64,000 bases of DNA from Streptomyces sp. NBC_01465. Its GTDB lineage: Bacteria; Actinomycetota; Actinomycetes; Streptomycetales; Streptomycetaceae. The stretch lies in NCBI RefSeq assembly GCF_036227325.1, contig NZ_CP109467.1, forward strand, positions 8,370,001-8,434,000, written 5' to 3'. The notes under the pieces were generated by a model. It saw nothing but the letters and a program-made list of their open reading frames with translations, was not told where the DNA came from and searched no databases. Numbering within the stretch: position 1 is the first letter of the stretch; each line of letters starts with the position of its first letter. Shown here one piece after another: positions 7,841 through 16,814 of this stretch. The translations under genes and the position numbers were made by a program.

Positions 7841-10354
7841 TCATGAGTGACTCAGATTCACGTCGACATCGTCCCTGCCTTCGCGGTCCAACTGAAGAGG
7901 CACGGCACTGGGCGCGTAGCCGCTGGCGAGAACCGTGTACTCGCCGCTGTCGAGGTCGTGGAACGCGTACACGCCGTCCGCCTCCGTGACCGTCGACCCG
8001 ACCGTGTTCCCGGCGGCGTCGAGCAGCGTCACCCGCGCCTCGTCCAGCGGGTCGCCCGCGTTGTTGCGGACGATGCCGTGGAGGCGGGCGCCGGGATCGA
8101 GCCGGACCGCGTAGTGGTTGGCGCCTGCGGCGGCGACCTCCACCGGCACGGCCGTGGGTCGGTGCCCGGTGGCGCTCACCGCGAGGGTGTAACTGCCCGG
8201 GACCAGATCACCGAACGCGAACTCACCGGAGGCGTCGGCGGTTCCGGAGGCGACGACCTCGCCCCGTACGTCGGTGGCGATGACGAGCGCGGCCGGCACC
8301 GGCCCTTCGTCGTACGCCTTGATGACGCTTCCGGTGAGCCCCGCGGCGCCGCTGAGGATCAGGTCGAAGTCGACGGGGGAGTCGCCGACCGTCACCGTGG
8401 TCGCCTGCGGCTGACGCGCGCCTCCGGAACCGATCAGGACGTACGTCCCGCCGGAGGGGGCCGTGACGAAGTACCGGCCGTCGGCATCCGTTGTCGTACG
8501 GCCGAGTTGCCGGCCCTGGAGGTCGATCAGGGTCACCACGGCCTGCGCCACGGACGAGCCGTCGCTGTCGCGGATGTGCCCCCGGACGCCGGTGCCCGAT
8601 GCGACCGCGTCCACGGTGGCGACGGCCTCGGCCACCGCCTCGGGCAGGGGTACGGCGGCCGAACCCGCGCTCTCCTCCGCGGCCCGAGCCTCGAGGCCGG
8701 ACATCTTGCGCAGCGGGACCTCCTTGGTCCACAGGACCATCAGGAAGCCGAGCGCGACCACTCCGGCCGCGATCAGGAACACCACGTGCATGGAGCTCGC
8801 GAAGCCCTGCTTGAACGGCTCGGCCAGACGCGGGTCCAGTTGCTGGATGAACGAGGAGTCGCTCAGCACGGACGCGCCACCGCCCGCGCCGGGGTGCTGC
8901 AGCATGTCGAGCACCGGCTTGTTGGCCGGGTCGGACAGGACGGACGGGTCGTGCAGCGCGGCCTGGAACTGGGGTGTCCCCGCAGCGGACTTGAAGGCCG
9001 ACGAGATCTTGTCCCCGACGTTGCTGAACAGCACGGACAGGAAGATCGCGGTCCCTGCGGTGGCGCCCATCTGACGGAAGAACGTCGAAGAGGCGGTCGC
9101 CACTCCCATGTCCTGCGGCGGTACGGCGTTCTGCACTGCGAGGACCAGTGTCTGCATACAGCCGCCCAGGCCGAGGCCGAAGACGAGCATGAAGACCATG
9201 GCCTCCCACAGCGGCGTGTCCCACTGGATCCTGAAGTGGAACAGCAGCAGCGCCACGACCATCAGGACGGTGCCGATGGTCGGGAAGATCTTGTAGCGGC
9301 CGGTCTTCGCCGTGATCTGCCCGGCCACGATCGACGCGATGATCATGCCGACCATCAGCGGCAGCATCTCGAGGCCCGACCGGGTCGGGCTGGCGCCCTT
9401 CACGATCTGCAGGTACTGAGGGATCATCAGCATCCCGCCGAACATGCCCGCGCCGATGAGCACGGACAGCAGACTGGTCTTGCTGAAGATCGGGTTGCGG
9501 AACAGCCGCATCGGGATGAGCGCGTCGTCCCCCATCCGCCGCTCGACGAGGATCCAGGCGATGATGCCGACCACGCCGATGCCGTAGCAGGCCAGCGAGT
9601 TCGTCGAGTCCCAGCCCCACTCGCGGCCCTGTTCGGCGACGAGCAGCAGCGGCACCACACCGAGCGCGATGGTGACCGCGCCCCACCAGTCGATACGGCG
9701 GTCACGGCGGGTGTGGGGGATGTTGAGGACCTTGGCGACGACGAACAGCGCGATGATGCCGATGGGGACGTTGACCAGGAACACCCAGCGCCAGCCGACG
9801 ACGCCCAGGATGCTGTCCTGCCCCGCCAGGAAGCCGCCGATCAGCGGTCCGGCGACGCTGGAGGTGGCGAACGTGGCCAGCATGTACCCCTGGTAGCGGG
9901 CCCGTTCACGCGGCGGCACGATGTCGCCGATGATCGCCAGGGCGAGCGACATCAGGCCGCCCGCGCCGATGCCCTGCAGGGCGCGGAAGGCGGCCAGTTC
10001 GGTCATCGACGTGGAGAAGGTGCACAGCGCCGAGCCGACGATGAAGACGCTGATCGCGCCCAGGAAGTACGGCTTGCGTCCATGGAGGTCGGACAGCTTG
10101 CCGTACAGCGGTGTGGCGATAGTCGAGGTGATCAGATAGGCGGTCGTCGCCCACGCCTGCTGGCTCAGCCCGTGCAGGTCGTCCGCGATGGTGCGGATCG
10201 AGGTGGAGACGATCGTCTGGTCGAGCGCGGCCAGGAACATGCCCAGCATGAGGCCGCTCAGAATGGTCAGGATCTGCCGGTGGCTCAGGCCGCCGGGGGT
10301 GGCTATCGCCTTCGTTGTGGTGTCTCCGCTCGGTGCGGACACGGCCTCACTCAT
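7841..10354 (-). CDS. EmrB/QacA-type MFS multidrug exporter with C-terminal carboxypeptidase-regulatory-like domains
   Basis: Proton-driven exporter of 837 residues. Residues 1-555 are a 14-helix DHA2-type transporter, with LDQTIVSTSIRTIADDLHG in helix 1, GKLSDLHGRKP in the A loop and RALQGIGAGG in helix 4. Residues 575-837 are not membrane: they form three tandem beta-sandwich repeats of the carboxypeptidase regulatory-like kind (DADGRYFVTAPSGGTYVL, ASGEFAFGDLVPGSYTL, ADGVYAFHDLDSGEYTVL). Ordinary family members end near residue 500-550. The start overlaps the MarR stop by 8 bases, so the regulator and exporter form one operon. Confidence 0.93.
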   Translation of the reverse strand: MSEAVSAPSGDTTTKAIATPGGLSHRQILTILSGLMLGMFLAALDQTIVSTSIRTIADDLHGLSQQAWATTAYLITSTIATPLYGKLSDLHGRKPYFLGAISVFIVGSALCTFSTSMTELAAFRALQGIGAGGLMSLALAIIGDIVPPRERARYQGYMLATFATSSVAGPLIGGFLAGQDSILGVVGWRWVFLVNVPIGIIALFVVAKVLNIPHTRRDRRIDWWGAVTIALGVVPLLLVAEQGREWGWDSTNSLACYGIGVVGIIAWILVERRMGDDALIPMRLFRNPIFSKTSLLSVLIGAGMFGGMLMIPQYLQIVKGASPTRSGLEMLPLMVGMIIASIVAGQITAKTGRYKIFPTIGTVLMVVALLLFHFRIQWDTPLWEAMVFMLVFGLGLGGCMQTLVLAVQNAVPPQDMGVATASSTFFRQMGATAGTAIFLSVLFSNVGDKISSAFKSAAGTPQFQAALHDPSVLSDPANKPVLDMLQHPGAGGGASVLSDSSFIQQLDPRLAEPFKQGFASSMHVVFLIAAGVVALGFLMVLWTKEVPLRKMSGLEARAAEESAGSAAVPLPEAVAEAVATVDAVASGTGVRGHIRDSDGSSVAQAVVTLIDLQGRQLGRTTTDADGRYFVTAPSGGTYVLIGSGGARQPQATTVTVGDSPVDFDLILSGAAGLTGSVIKAYDEGPVPAALVIATDVRGEVVASGTADASGEFAFGDLVPGSYTLAVSATGHRPTAVPVEVAAAGANHYAVRLDPGARLHGIVRNNAGDPLDEARVTLLDAAGNTVGSTVTEADGVYAFHDLDSGEYTVLASGYAPSAVPLQLDREGRDDVDVNLSHS

Positions 10355-10901
10355 GCTTGCTTGCTCCCTGCTGCGCCGCTGTTCCGGAGTGGGATCCGGG
10401 TTCGTGACGTGTGAGTTGATGCTGTACGAGATCGTCGTTGAGGCGGGACATCAGCCGGATGAGCTGGTACCGGTCCTCCGGTGACCAGGGCTCCAGGAGT
10501 TGTGTCAGATCCGCGTCGCGCTGCCGCCGGTACGCCTCGAACGCCGCGACACCGGCTTCGGTTGCGTGCAGCAGAGTTCCGCGCCGGTCGTCGGGGTCCG
10601 GGTGGCGCTCGATCAGCCCGCGCTCCACCATCGACCGGACCTGTCGGCTGACGGTCGAGAGATCGAGGAGCGTCGCCGAGGCCAGGTCGGTGGCCCGTTG
10701 TGCGCCGTCCCGTACCAGCCGGGCCAGCAGCACGCGTTCGCCGGCGCCCTGCTCGAACTTGGCCCGCTGTCTGCTGGCCGAGAGGAGCCGGAAGAACCGG
10801 ACCATCTCGCTGCCGAGCCCGGTCGCGGCTTCCGCGGCGCTCGCGCTGCCGGTCACCGGTACGGCCGTCTCGTCGTGGTCATGGACCGTTCCCCTGTCCA
10901 T
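10347..10901 (-). CDS. MarR family transcriptional regulator
   Basis: Repressor of 184 residues. Start 10901 is chosen because GGAGG stands 7 bases upstream; an ATG at 10922 abuts the operator and has no ribosome binding site. The winged helix spans about residues 55-135: LLARLVRDGAQRATDLA, LSTVSRQVRSMVERGLIERH, then the wing DPDDRRGTLLHATEAG. It is the first gene of the operon with the MFS exporter and probably represses both until a drug or metabolite binds. Confidence 0.92.
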   Translation of the reverse strand: MDRGTVHDHDETAVPVTGSASAAEAATGLGSEMVRFFRLLSASRQRAKFEQGAGERVLLARLVRDGAQRATDLASATLLDLSTVSRQVRSMVERGLIERHPDPDDRRGTLLHATEAGVAAFEAYRRQRDADLTQLLEPWSPEDRYQLIRLMSRLNDDLVQHQLTRHEPGSHSGTAAQQGASKHE

Positions 10902-10924
10902 GTTCCGCCTCCGCACTCGCATTA

Positions 10925-10941
10925 TTGCTTGTATCCAGCAA
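10925..10941. promoter_or_regulatory. Imperfect palindrome, probable MarR operator
   Basis: TTGCTTGTATCCAGCAA is an interrupted palindrome (TTGCT/AGCAA ends) 24 bases upstream of the MarR start. The TTGC-n-GCAA form and this position are typical of MarR autorepression sites. Binding is inference. Confidence 0.45.
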
Positions 10942-10992
10942 GTGAGTGTAGACGCCCCGGAAGGGGACGGGAACGGGGCCCTGGTCGAAGCG

Positions 10993-12300
10993 TCAGGAGC
11001 GGTAGCGGCGCAGTGCCGGCACCGCGAGGGCGAGGGTTGTCATGGCGATGACGACGAGGATCCCGCCGCCCGCCACCGCCGTACGGGGGCCGAGTGCCGA
11101 ACCGGCCGACCCGTGCAGGACATCGGCGAGCCGGGGACCTCCCGCGACCACGACCGTGAAGACGCCCTGCATGCGCCCGCGCATCTCGTCCGTGGCCGCG
11201 GACAGCAGGATCGCGCCGCGGAAGACCATCGAGACCATGTCGGCGATTCCGGCCAGGGCCAGGAAGGCCACCGCGAGCCACAGACTGCTGCTCAGTCCGA
11301 AACCGGTGATGGCGACGCCCCACGCGACGACCGCTCCGATCACCATCCGGCCGTGATGACGGATGCGGGAGAACGTGCCGGAGAACAGTCCTCCGACCAC
11401 CGCCCCGATGGGGATCGCGGCGAACAGCAGGCCGAGCGCGAGCCCCTCGCCGTACGGGCTGTAGGTCTCGGTGGCGAGCTGCGGGAACAGGGCGCGGGGC
11501 ATGCCGAAGACCATGGCGATGATGTCGGCGAGGAACGACAGCAACAGCACCTTGTGCGCGGAGATGTAGCGGAATCCGGCCGCGATCTCGCGTACGCCCG
11601 CCCGACGTTTCGCCGCGGCGCCGAGAGGCGGAAGGGAGGGCAGCCGGTAGACCGCCCACACTGTGAAGCACAGGGCCACGGCGTCGATCAGATACAGCTC
11701 GGGCAGTCCGACGACGGGTATGAGGACACCTGCCAGCAGGGGGCCGATGACCTGCCCGGTCTGCATGACGGTCGAGCCCAGTGCGTTGGCGGCGGGCAGC
11801 TGGTCCGTGGGGACCAGACGGGCGATGGAGGCGTTGCGTGCCGGTGCGTTGAGGCCCCAGAACGCCTGCTGCACCGCGAGCAGAACCATCAGGAGAGCCA
11901 CCGAGCCCACCCCTACGGCGGCCTGGATCCAGAACAGGACGGACGTGACGGCGATACCGCAGTTGGTGATCAGCAGCAGCTTGCGGCGGTCCATCGTGTC
12001 GGCGACCGCTCCGCCCCACAGAGCGAAGACGATCAGCGGCAGCAGTCCGGCCATGCTTGCCGCGCCGACCCAGGCCGAGGAGCCGGTGATGTCGTAGATC
12101 TGCTTGGGCACGGCGACGGCGGTGAGCTGGCTGCCCACGGCGGTGACGGTCGTGGACGACCAGAGCCGCCGGTACGCGGGGATCCGCAGCGGACGGGTGT
12201 CGATGGCCCACCGACGCCACCCCTGCCGCGGAGGCTTCGCGGTCTCCGGGGCTGCCGCGTCCTGCGGTTCGGTACCGGTGCTGTTCTCGCTGGTGTCCAC
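10993..12300 (-). CDS. MFS exporter of the MFS_3/EntS type
   Basis: Twelve-helix exporter of 435 residues. The family opening RIPAYRRLWSSTTVTAVGSQ is followed by AVPKQIYDITGSSAWVG, and the A-loop region reads ADTMDRRKLLL. The start is GTG with a GGGAA-type leader. This family includes siderophore and antibiotic exporters and often sits beside biosynthetic genes. Here the divergent neighbour is a ruined NRPS gene, so it may be the surviving exporter of a lost pathway; that is inference. Confidence 0.88.
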   Translation of the reverse strand: MDTSENSTGTEPQDAAAPETAKPPRQGWRRWAIDTRPLRIPAYRRLWSSTTVTAVGSQLTAVAVPKQIYDITGSSAWVGAASMAGLLPLIVFALWGGAVADTMDRRKLLLITNCGIAVTSVLFWIQAAVGVGSVALLMVLLAVQQAFWGLNAPARNASIARLVPTDQLPAANALGSTVMQTGQVIGPLLAGVLIPVVGLPELYLIDAVALCFTVWAVYRLPSLPPLGAAAKRRAGVREIAAGFRYISAHKVLLLSFLADIIAMVFGMPRALFPQLATETYSPYGEGLALGLLFAAIPIGAVVGGLFSGTFSRIRHHGRMVIGAVVAWGVAITGFGLSSSLWLAVAFLALAGIADMVSMVFRGAILLSAATDEMRGRMQGVFTVVVAGGPRLADVLHGSAGSALGPRTAVAGGGILVVIAMTTLALAVPALRRYRS

Positions 12301-12463
12301 GGGTTCCCTGATCGCTGTTGGTTACACCTATTACGTGCGGGGTCCACTATCTCAGGACTCCGCAAGCCCAACGCCCCGCCCGGTCACGGCCGGTGCCCGA
12401 GGCCGTGCACTTGAGTCTTCTCGCGTCGAGAACCAACGATCATTCGGCAGGGGGCATTTACTG

Positions 12464-13060
12464 ATGAACCATGGCGATCCGCGGACCCTGACGTTCCTTT
12501 TCGAGGAATGTGCCAGGAGATTGCCGGGTCATGCCGCCCTGGAATTCGAAGGTGAATTACTGAGTTACGGCGAGCTGAATCGCAGTGCGAGCAGACTGGA
12601 CCACTTCCTGCGGAACAGCGGTGGAGTCCGCCCCGACGACCGGGTGGCGATTCTGGTCCGGCGCCCGCCGGACGTCGTCATCGCCATGCTGGCCACCCTC
12701 AAGGCCGGCGGCGCCTATGTCCCCCTGGACCCCGACAACCCGCCCGGGGTGACCCAGCGGATCGTCGAGGACGTGGCCCCCAAGGGCGTTGCCGTCGAAC
12801 ACCGAGCGATCGTCAACACACTGATGTGGCGAAATTCCTAAGACGGATTCGGTCCCGAAGATGTGACTCTGGCCATTCCGCGACCGCATCACCGACCGGC
12901 GTTGTCTCACCGGCCTGATGGAGCGCCGGGGCGTCACTCATTTCCTCATCACTCCCATGCTGCACCAACGCCTGCTGGAGGGAATGGGCGGCCGGCAGGC
13001 GAAAACCCTGAGGTGCGTCACGATCGCCGGTGAGCGGTTCACGTCGCGTCTGCCCCCGCC
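12464..13060 (+). pseudogene. Decayed NRPS adenylation domain
   Basis: Remnant of a non-ribosomal peptide synthetase. An ATG at 12464 opens 125 codons with adenylation motifs A1 (LSYGELN) and A2 (LKAGGAYVPLDP). The text then jumps from RIVEDVAP to KGVAVEHRAIVN, so the A3 nucleotide-binding loop is deleted. TAA at 12839-12841 interrupts WRNS*DGFGPEDVTLAIP, and after a further gap and frame change the domain resumes as LMERRGVTHFLITPMLHQRL and LRCVTIAGERF. At least four lesions are visible. A TTA codon at 12557 would have made it bldA-dependent. No condensation or carrier domain is seen. Confidence 0.82.
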
Positions 13061-13439
13061 AACCGCTGGTTCCTCTCGCTCGCCGAGGGCCTCACCCTGA
13101 ACATCCAGGGGTCCTACGCCTTCCACGACAACGCCGTGATCATGTCGTTGAAGACCATCTGGGACTACTACGTCGGATGGTCCTTCTCCGACCCGCAGTT
13201 CTACGGGAAGACCTTCCTGGACGAGTCGGCGAGCACCACGCTCAGCGCGCTCGGCTCTTCGAACAGAACCTGCCGGGAGAGGAGATACCCGATCCGCTCG
13301 CGGGGGCTGGCTCAACGTCCCCGCGCTGAGCCTCGACCCGGAACGCTGGGAGCGGGACGGCCTGTTCGCACCCAGGAGCCGCTCGCGGCTCGATGAAGTC
13401 AAGACGCTGGAGAAGGAGCTGCGGGCCCTCTACCGCTGA
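13048..13439 (+). pseudogene. Unidentified enzyme remnant spread over three frames
   Basis: Directly after the NRPS remnant, protein-like sequence runs ANRWFLSLAEGLTLNIQGSY, DNAVIMSLKTIWDYYVGWSF, YGKTFLDESASTT in one frame. It shifts to LFEQNLPGEEIPDPLAGAG in the next, then to WLNVPALSLDPERWERDGLF ending LEKELRALYR and TGA at 13439 in the third. The end looks like a natural C-terminus. The family was not recognised. It may be a tailoring enzyme of the lost peptide pathway, which is only a guess from position. Confidence 0.6.
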
Positions 13440-13510
13440 CCTGGGCGAGGCCTGCAGCCCGGTGGCCCGGTTAGCCTGGCGGCAAGATCCGAACCAGGGG
13501 AGGGCGCACC

Positions 13511-14311
13511 ATGGCCGGCGAATTCGACGTGCACGAGCGGCAGATGTGGGCGGGCGCGGCCGACGCGTACGCAGGGAGCTTCGCGGCTCTGTGCGGCGCG
13601 ACGGCCGAGGCCCTGCTGGACGCGGCCGAGGTCGGCGCCGGTACGCGCGTACTGGATGTCGGCACCGGGCCGGGAACGGTCGCGGCTGCAGCGCTGGCCC
13701 GAGGTGCCGACGTCGTGGCAGTGGACGCCGAACCGGGCATGGTGGAGCTGGCGTCCGCGAACGCCCCCGGGGCGGAGGTCCGGCATGCCGTGCTGCCCGA
13801 ACTCCCCTTCGCGGATGGCTCGTTCGACGCCGTGGTGGCCAACTTCGTGGTCAACCACGTGGAGGACCCGTGGGCGGCGCTGACCGAGCTGCGCCGGGTG
13901 GTCCGGACTGGTGGCCGCGTGGCGGTGACGATCTGGCACGGCACCAGCAACGAGGCGATGTCCCTGCTCAACCTGGCGGTGGACGAAGCCGGCGTGGAGC
14001 GCCCGGTGTACCCGGGCCCGCCGGTGAATTTCCTCCGGACGGCCGAGGGCCTCCGCGGGCTGCTGGAACAGGCGGGTTGGGCCGACGTGGTCAGCGGCGA
14101 GCGCGCCTGGACGCACCGTGAGGACCCGGAAGTCTGGTGGTCGGGACCGGCCGGCGGCGTGGCCCACATCGGCCTGTTGGTGGCCGGACAGACCCCCGAG
14201 ATGTTCGCCCGGGTCAAGGCTGCGTACGACCGCCTGGTCGCCGAACGCGTCGCGGAGGACGGCTTGATCGAACTGCCCGCCGTCGCGCTGCTCGCATCCG
14301 GCCGGCGCTAG
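13511..14311 (+). CDS. Class I SAM-dependent methyltransferase
   Basis: Small-molecule methyltransferase of 266 residues. Motif I VLDVGTGPGTVAAAA lies at about residues 46-60, the acidic residue binding the SAM ribose is in VVAVDAEPGM, and motif II-III regions are FDAVVANFVVNHV and VRTGGRVAVTIWH. The fold is that of the UbiE/Methyltransf_11 group. The substrate is unknown. The start ATG follows AGGGGAGGG. Its stop overlaps the convergent VOC gene by 4 bases. Confidence 0.9.
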   Translation: MAGEFDVHERQMWAGAADAYAGSFAALCGATAEALLDAAEVGAGTRVLDVGTGPGTVAAAALARGADVVAVDAEPGMVELASANAPGAEVRHAVLPELPFADGSFDAVVANFVVNHVEDPWAALTELRRVVRTGGRVAVTIWHGTSNEAMSLLNLAVDEAGVERPVYPGPPVNFLRTAEGLRGLLEQAGWADVVSGERAWTHREDPEVWWSGPAGGVAHIGLLVAGQTPEMFARVKAAYDRLVAERVAEDGLIELPAVALLASGRR

Positions 14312-14706
14312 AAGAGGCCCGGGGCCAGGCTGCGCACGACGCAGAACTCGTTGCCCTCGGGATCGGCCATGACCACCCAGCTCCGGTCCGATCCCTGGCC
14401 CACGTCCGTCTTGGTGGCGCCGAGGCCGAGAAGTCGGGTCACCTCGTCCTCGGTGCTGCCGTCGATCGGGCTGACGTCGAGGTGAAGGCGGTTCTTCACG
14501 GCCTTGCCCTCGGGCACTCGTATGAAGTGCAGGGTGGGCGGCATCTGGCGGGCCCGGATGTCCTCCACGGTCGGCATCCAGGAGCCGATCTCGACCTTGT
14601 CCTCGCTCCGGTCGATCACCTTGAAGTCCAGGACCGCGGACCAGAAGGCCGCGAGCGTCTCCGGATCGTGGCAGTCGACGGTCAACTCGGTGAACCTGCT
14701 TGTCAT
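14308..14706 (-). CDS. VOC (glyoxalase/bleomycin-resistance-like) superfamily protein
   Basis: Protein of 132 residues with two beta-alpha-beta-beta-beta modules. The N-terminal module opens TSRFTELTVDCHDPETLAAF, followed by WSAVLDFKVIDRSED. Later come NRLHLDVSPID and the C-terminal VVMADPEGNEFCVV. It resembles the Glyoxalase_6 type proteins that are common and mostly uncharacterised in Streptomyces. The start has GGGGAGAG 4 bases upstream. Confidence 0.85.
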   Translation of the reverse strand: MTSRFTELTVDCHDPETLAAFWSAVLDFKVIDRSEDKVEIGSWMPTVEDIRARQMPPTLHFIRVPEGKAVKNRLHLDVSPIDGSTEDEVTRLLGLGATKTDVGQGSDRSWVVMADPEGNEFCVVRSLAPGLF

Positions 14707-14913
14707 GTCTCTCCCCGATAGTGCGGATGGCGCTCAGATTATGCAGCACGTCCATTTCCCTGCATTTGATGGCATGACCCGGTCAAATCTGTCAGGGTCT
14801 CACCCAGCGATCGCACCACCCATGCGCACCCCAGGGCCGTTCACCGGCGCACCCATGCCGGCCGGACGGCCACCGAGCAGGCCGGAATCCCGGCCGCCTC
14901 AAAGGAGTTACGT

Positions 14914-16767
14914 GTGAGACCGACCCCCCACAAGACCTTCGCGGCGCTCGTCGTCGCCGCGTTGGCAGCCGTACTGCTTCCCGTCGCCCCTGCGGTGGCG
15001 GCGCCCAGCGCCCCGTCGGCGCCCGCCGCCTGTACGCCGGCCCAAGTGGTCACCAACGGCGGCTTCGAGAGCGGCACTTCACCCTGGACCCAGTCGTCGT
15101 CCACCGTCATCACCAGCCGTACCGGCCAGACCGCCCACGGCGGCACCAGCTTCGCCTGGCTCGACGGCGTCGGCAGCACCCACACCGACACCCTCTCGCA
15201 GAGCGTCACCGTCCCGGCAGGGTGCAGCAGCGCCACCCTCACCTTCTGGCTGCACATCGACACCGCCGAGACGACCTCGTCCACCGCCTACGACAAGCTG
15301 ACGGCGAAGATCGGCAGCACGACCCTCGCGACGTACTCGAACCTCAACAAGGCCACCGGATACGTACAGAAGTCGTTCGACGTGTCGTCCTTCGCGGGCC
15401 AGACCGTCACCGTCGCGTTCACCGGCACCGAGGACTCCAGCCTCAAGACGAGCTTCGTCCTCGACGACATCGCCCTCAACACCTCGGGCGGTACGACCCC
15501 GCCGGCCGACTCCACCCGTACGCCGGCCTCGCCCTCGTACACCGTCAGTCTCAGCAGCAACACCGCAGGAACCGTCTGGACCGGGCACGAGAGCGCGACC
15601 TTCACCAACGCCTCGTCCACCCCGCTCACCGAGGTCTACCTGAGGCTGTGGGACAACTACCACGGCACCTGCTCGGCGATGCCGATCGCCGTCAGCAACG
15701 TCACCGGCGGCACCGCGGGCGCCCTCTCGGTCGCCTGCACGGCCCTGCAGGTCGCCCTTCCGACCCCGCTGGCACAGGGGCAGTCGACCACCATCGGCTT
15801 CGACCTCGCCATCACCGTGCCCAGCGGCGCCGACCGGTTCGGCCACGACGGCGCCTTCAGCATGATCGGGAACGCGCTGCCCGTCCTCGCGGTCAAGGAC
15901 GGATCGGGCTGGCACCTGGACCCGTACACCAACAACGGCGAGGCGTTCTACTCGCTGGCCTCCGACTTCAAGGTGACCCTCGACCACCCGTCCACCCTGC
16001 TCGTCCCGGCCACCGGCGCTTCGGTCGACACCGCCGGATCCAGCGGCCGTACGATCACCACGGCCACCGCCTCCAAGGTCCGTGACTTCGCCTGGGCGGC
16101 GGGCCCGTTCGCCAAGATCTCCGGCACCTCCACCGCCGGAACACCCATCAACATCTACTCGGTCTCGGGCATCAGCTCCGCCAATGCTCAGTCGATGCTC
16201 ACCACCGCCAAGTCCGCGGTGGATGCCCATGCGGGCCGCTTCGGCGCCTATCCCTACGGGGAGTTGGACGCGGTCATCGACAACAACTTCTGGTTCGGCG
16301 GCATGGAGTATCCCGGGTTCGTCCTGGACCTGGTCAGCACCACGGCGCTCACCCATGAGATCGGCCACCAGTGGTTCTACGGGATCGTCGGCGACGACGA
16401 GTACAACAGCCCGTGGCTCGACGAGGCGTTCACCGACTACGCCACCGACCTCGCGCAGGGACTGTCCGGCACCAACTGCTGGAACAACGTCTCCTGGGCC
16501 TCGACGGCGGAGAAGATCACCAACTCGATGGCGTACTGGGACACCCACTCGTCCCGCTACTCCACCGTCGTCTACGGATACGGCAAGTGCGCGCTGCACG
16601 ACCTGCGGCGCCTCCTCGGTGACACCGTCATGGCCAAACTGCTGAAGGACTACGCGACGTCGCACTGGTACGGCGTCTCGACCACCGCCGAGTTCAAGGC
16701 GGCCGCCCAGGCCGCCACGACCACGAACCTCAGCTCCTTCTGGACCACGCACCGCATCGACGGCTGA
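14914..16767 (+). CDS. Secreted M1 family zinc metallopeptidase with N-terminal beta-sandwich domain
   Basis: Exported aminopeptidase-like enzyme of 617 residues, GTG start with AAAGGAG upstream and a Sec signal ending AVAAPSAP. Residues 45-190 form a jelly-roll-like domain (TNGGFESGTSPWTQ to SFVLDDIALN) that may bind carbohydrate or cell wall. The M1 core follows. Zinc ligands are H481 and H485 in HEIGH and E504 in LDEAF, 18 residues on, the M1 spacing. The substrate-binding GxMEN motif appears as GGMEY, as in secreted bacterial relatives. The usual C-terminal helical domain is short. Confidence 0.93.
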   Translation: MRPTPHKTFAALVVAALAAVLLPVAPAVAAPSAPSAPAACTPAQVVTNGGFESGTSPWTQSSSTVITSRTGQTAHGGTSFAWLDGVGSTHTDTLSQSVTVPAGCSSATLTFWLHIDTAETTSSTAYDKLTAKIGSTTLATYSNLNKATGYVQKSFDVSSFAGQTVTVAFTGTEDSSLKTSFVLDDIALNTSGGTTPPADSTRTPASPSYTVSLSSNTAGTVWTGHESATFTNASSTPLTEVYLRLWDNYHGTCSAMPIAVSNVTGGTAGALSVACTALQVALPTPLAQGQSTTIGFDLAITVPSGADRFGHDGAFSMIGNALPVLAVKDGSGWHLDPYTNNGEAFYSLASDFKVTLDHPSTLLVPATGASVDTAGSSGRTITTATASKVRDFAWAAGPFAKISGTSTAGTPINIYSVSGISSANAQSMLTTAKSAVDAHAGRFGAYPYGELDAVIDNNFWFGGMEYPGFVLDLVSTTALTHEIGHQWFYGIVGDDEYNSPWLDEAFTDYATDLAQGLSGTNCWNNVSWASTAEKITNSMAYWDTHSSRYSTVVYGYGKCALHDLRRLLGDTVMAKLLKDYATSHWYGVSTTAEFKAAAQAATTTNLSSFWTTHRIDG

Positions 16768-16774
16768 CCCCGTC

Positions 16775-16806
16775 CGGCACCGGTCCGCCGCGGCGGACCG
16801 GTGCCG
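16775..16806. terminator. Perfect 32-base palindrome, bidirectional terminator
   Basis: Two 16-base arms (CGGCACCGGTCCGCCG and its complement) abut with no spacer between the convergent M1 peptidase and ABC exporter genes. It would terminate both. Confidence 0.8.
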
Positions 16807-16814
16807 CATGTGCG

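Noticed and set aside
7847..10414. 855-codon open frame antisense to the MFS fusion gene
   Set aside because: His/Asp/Arg/Gly-rich with no motifs; mirror of the true gene.
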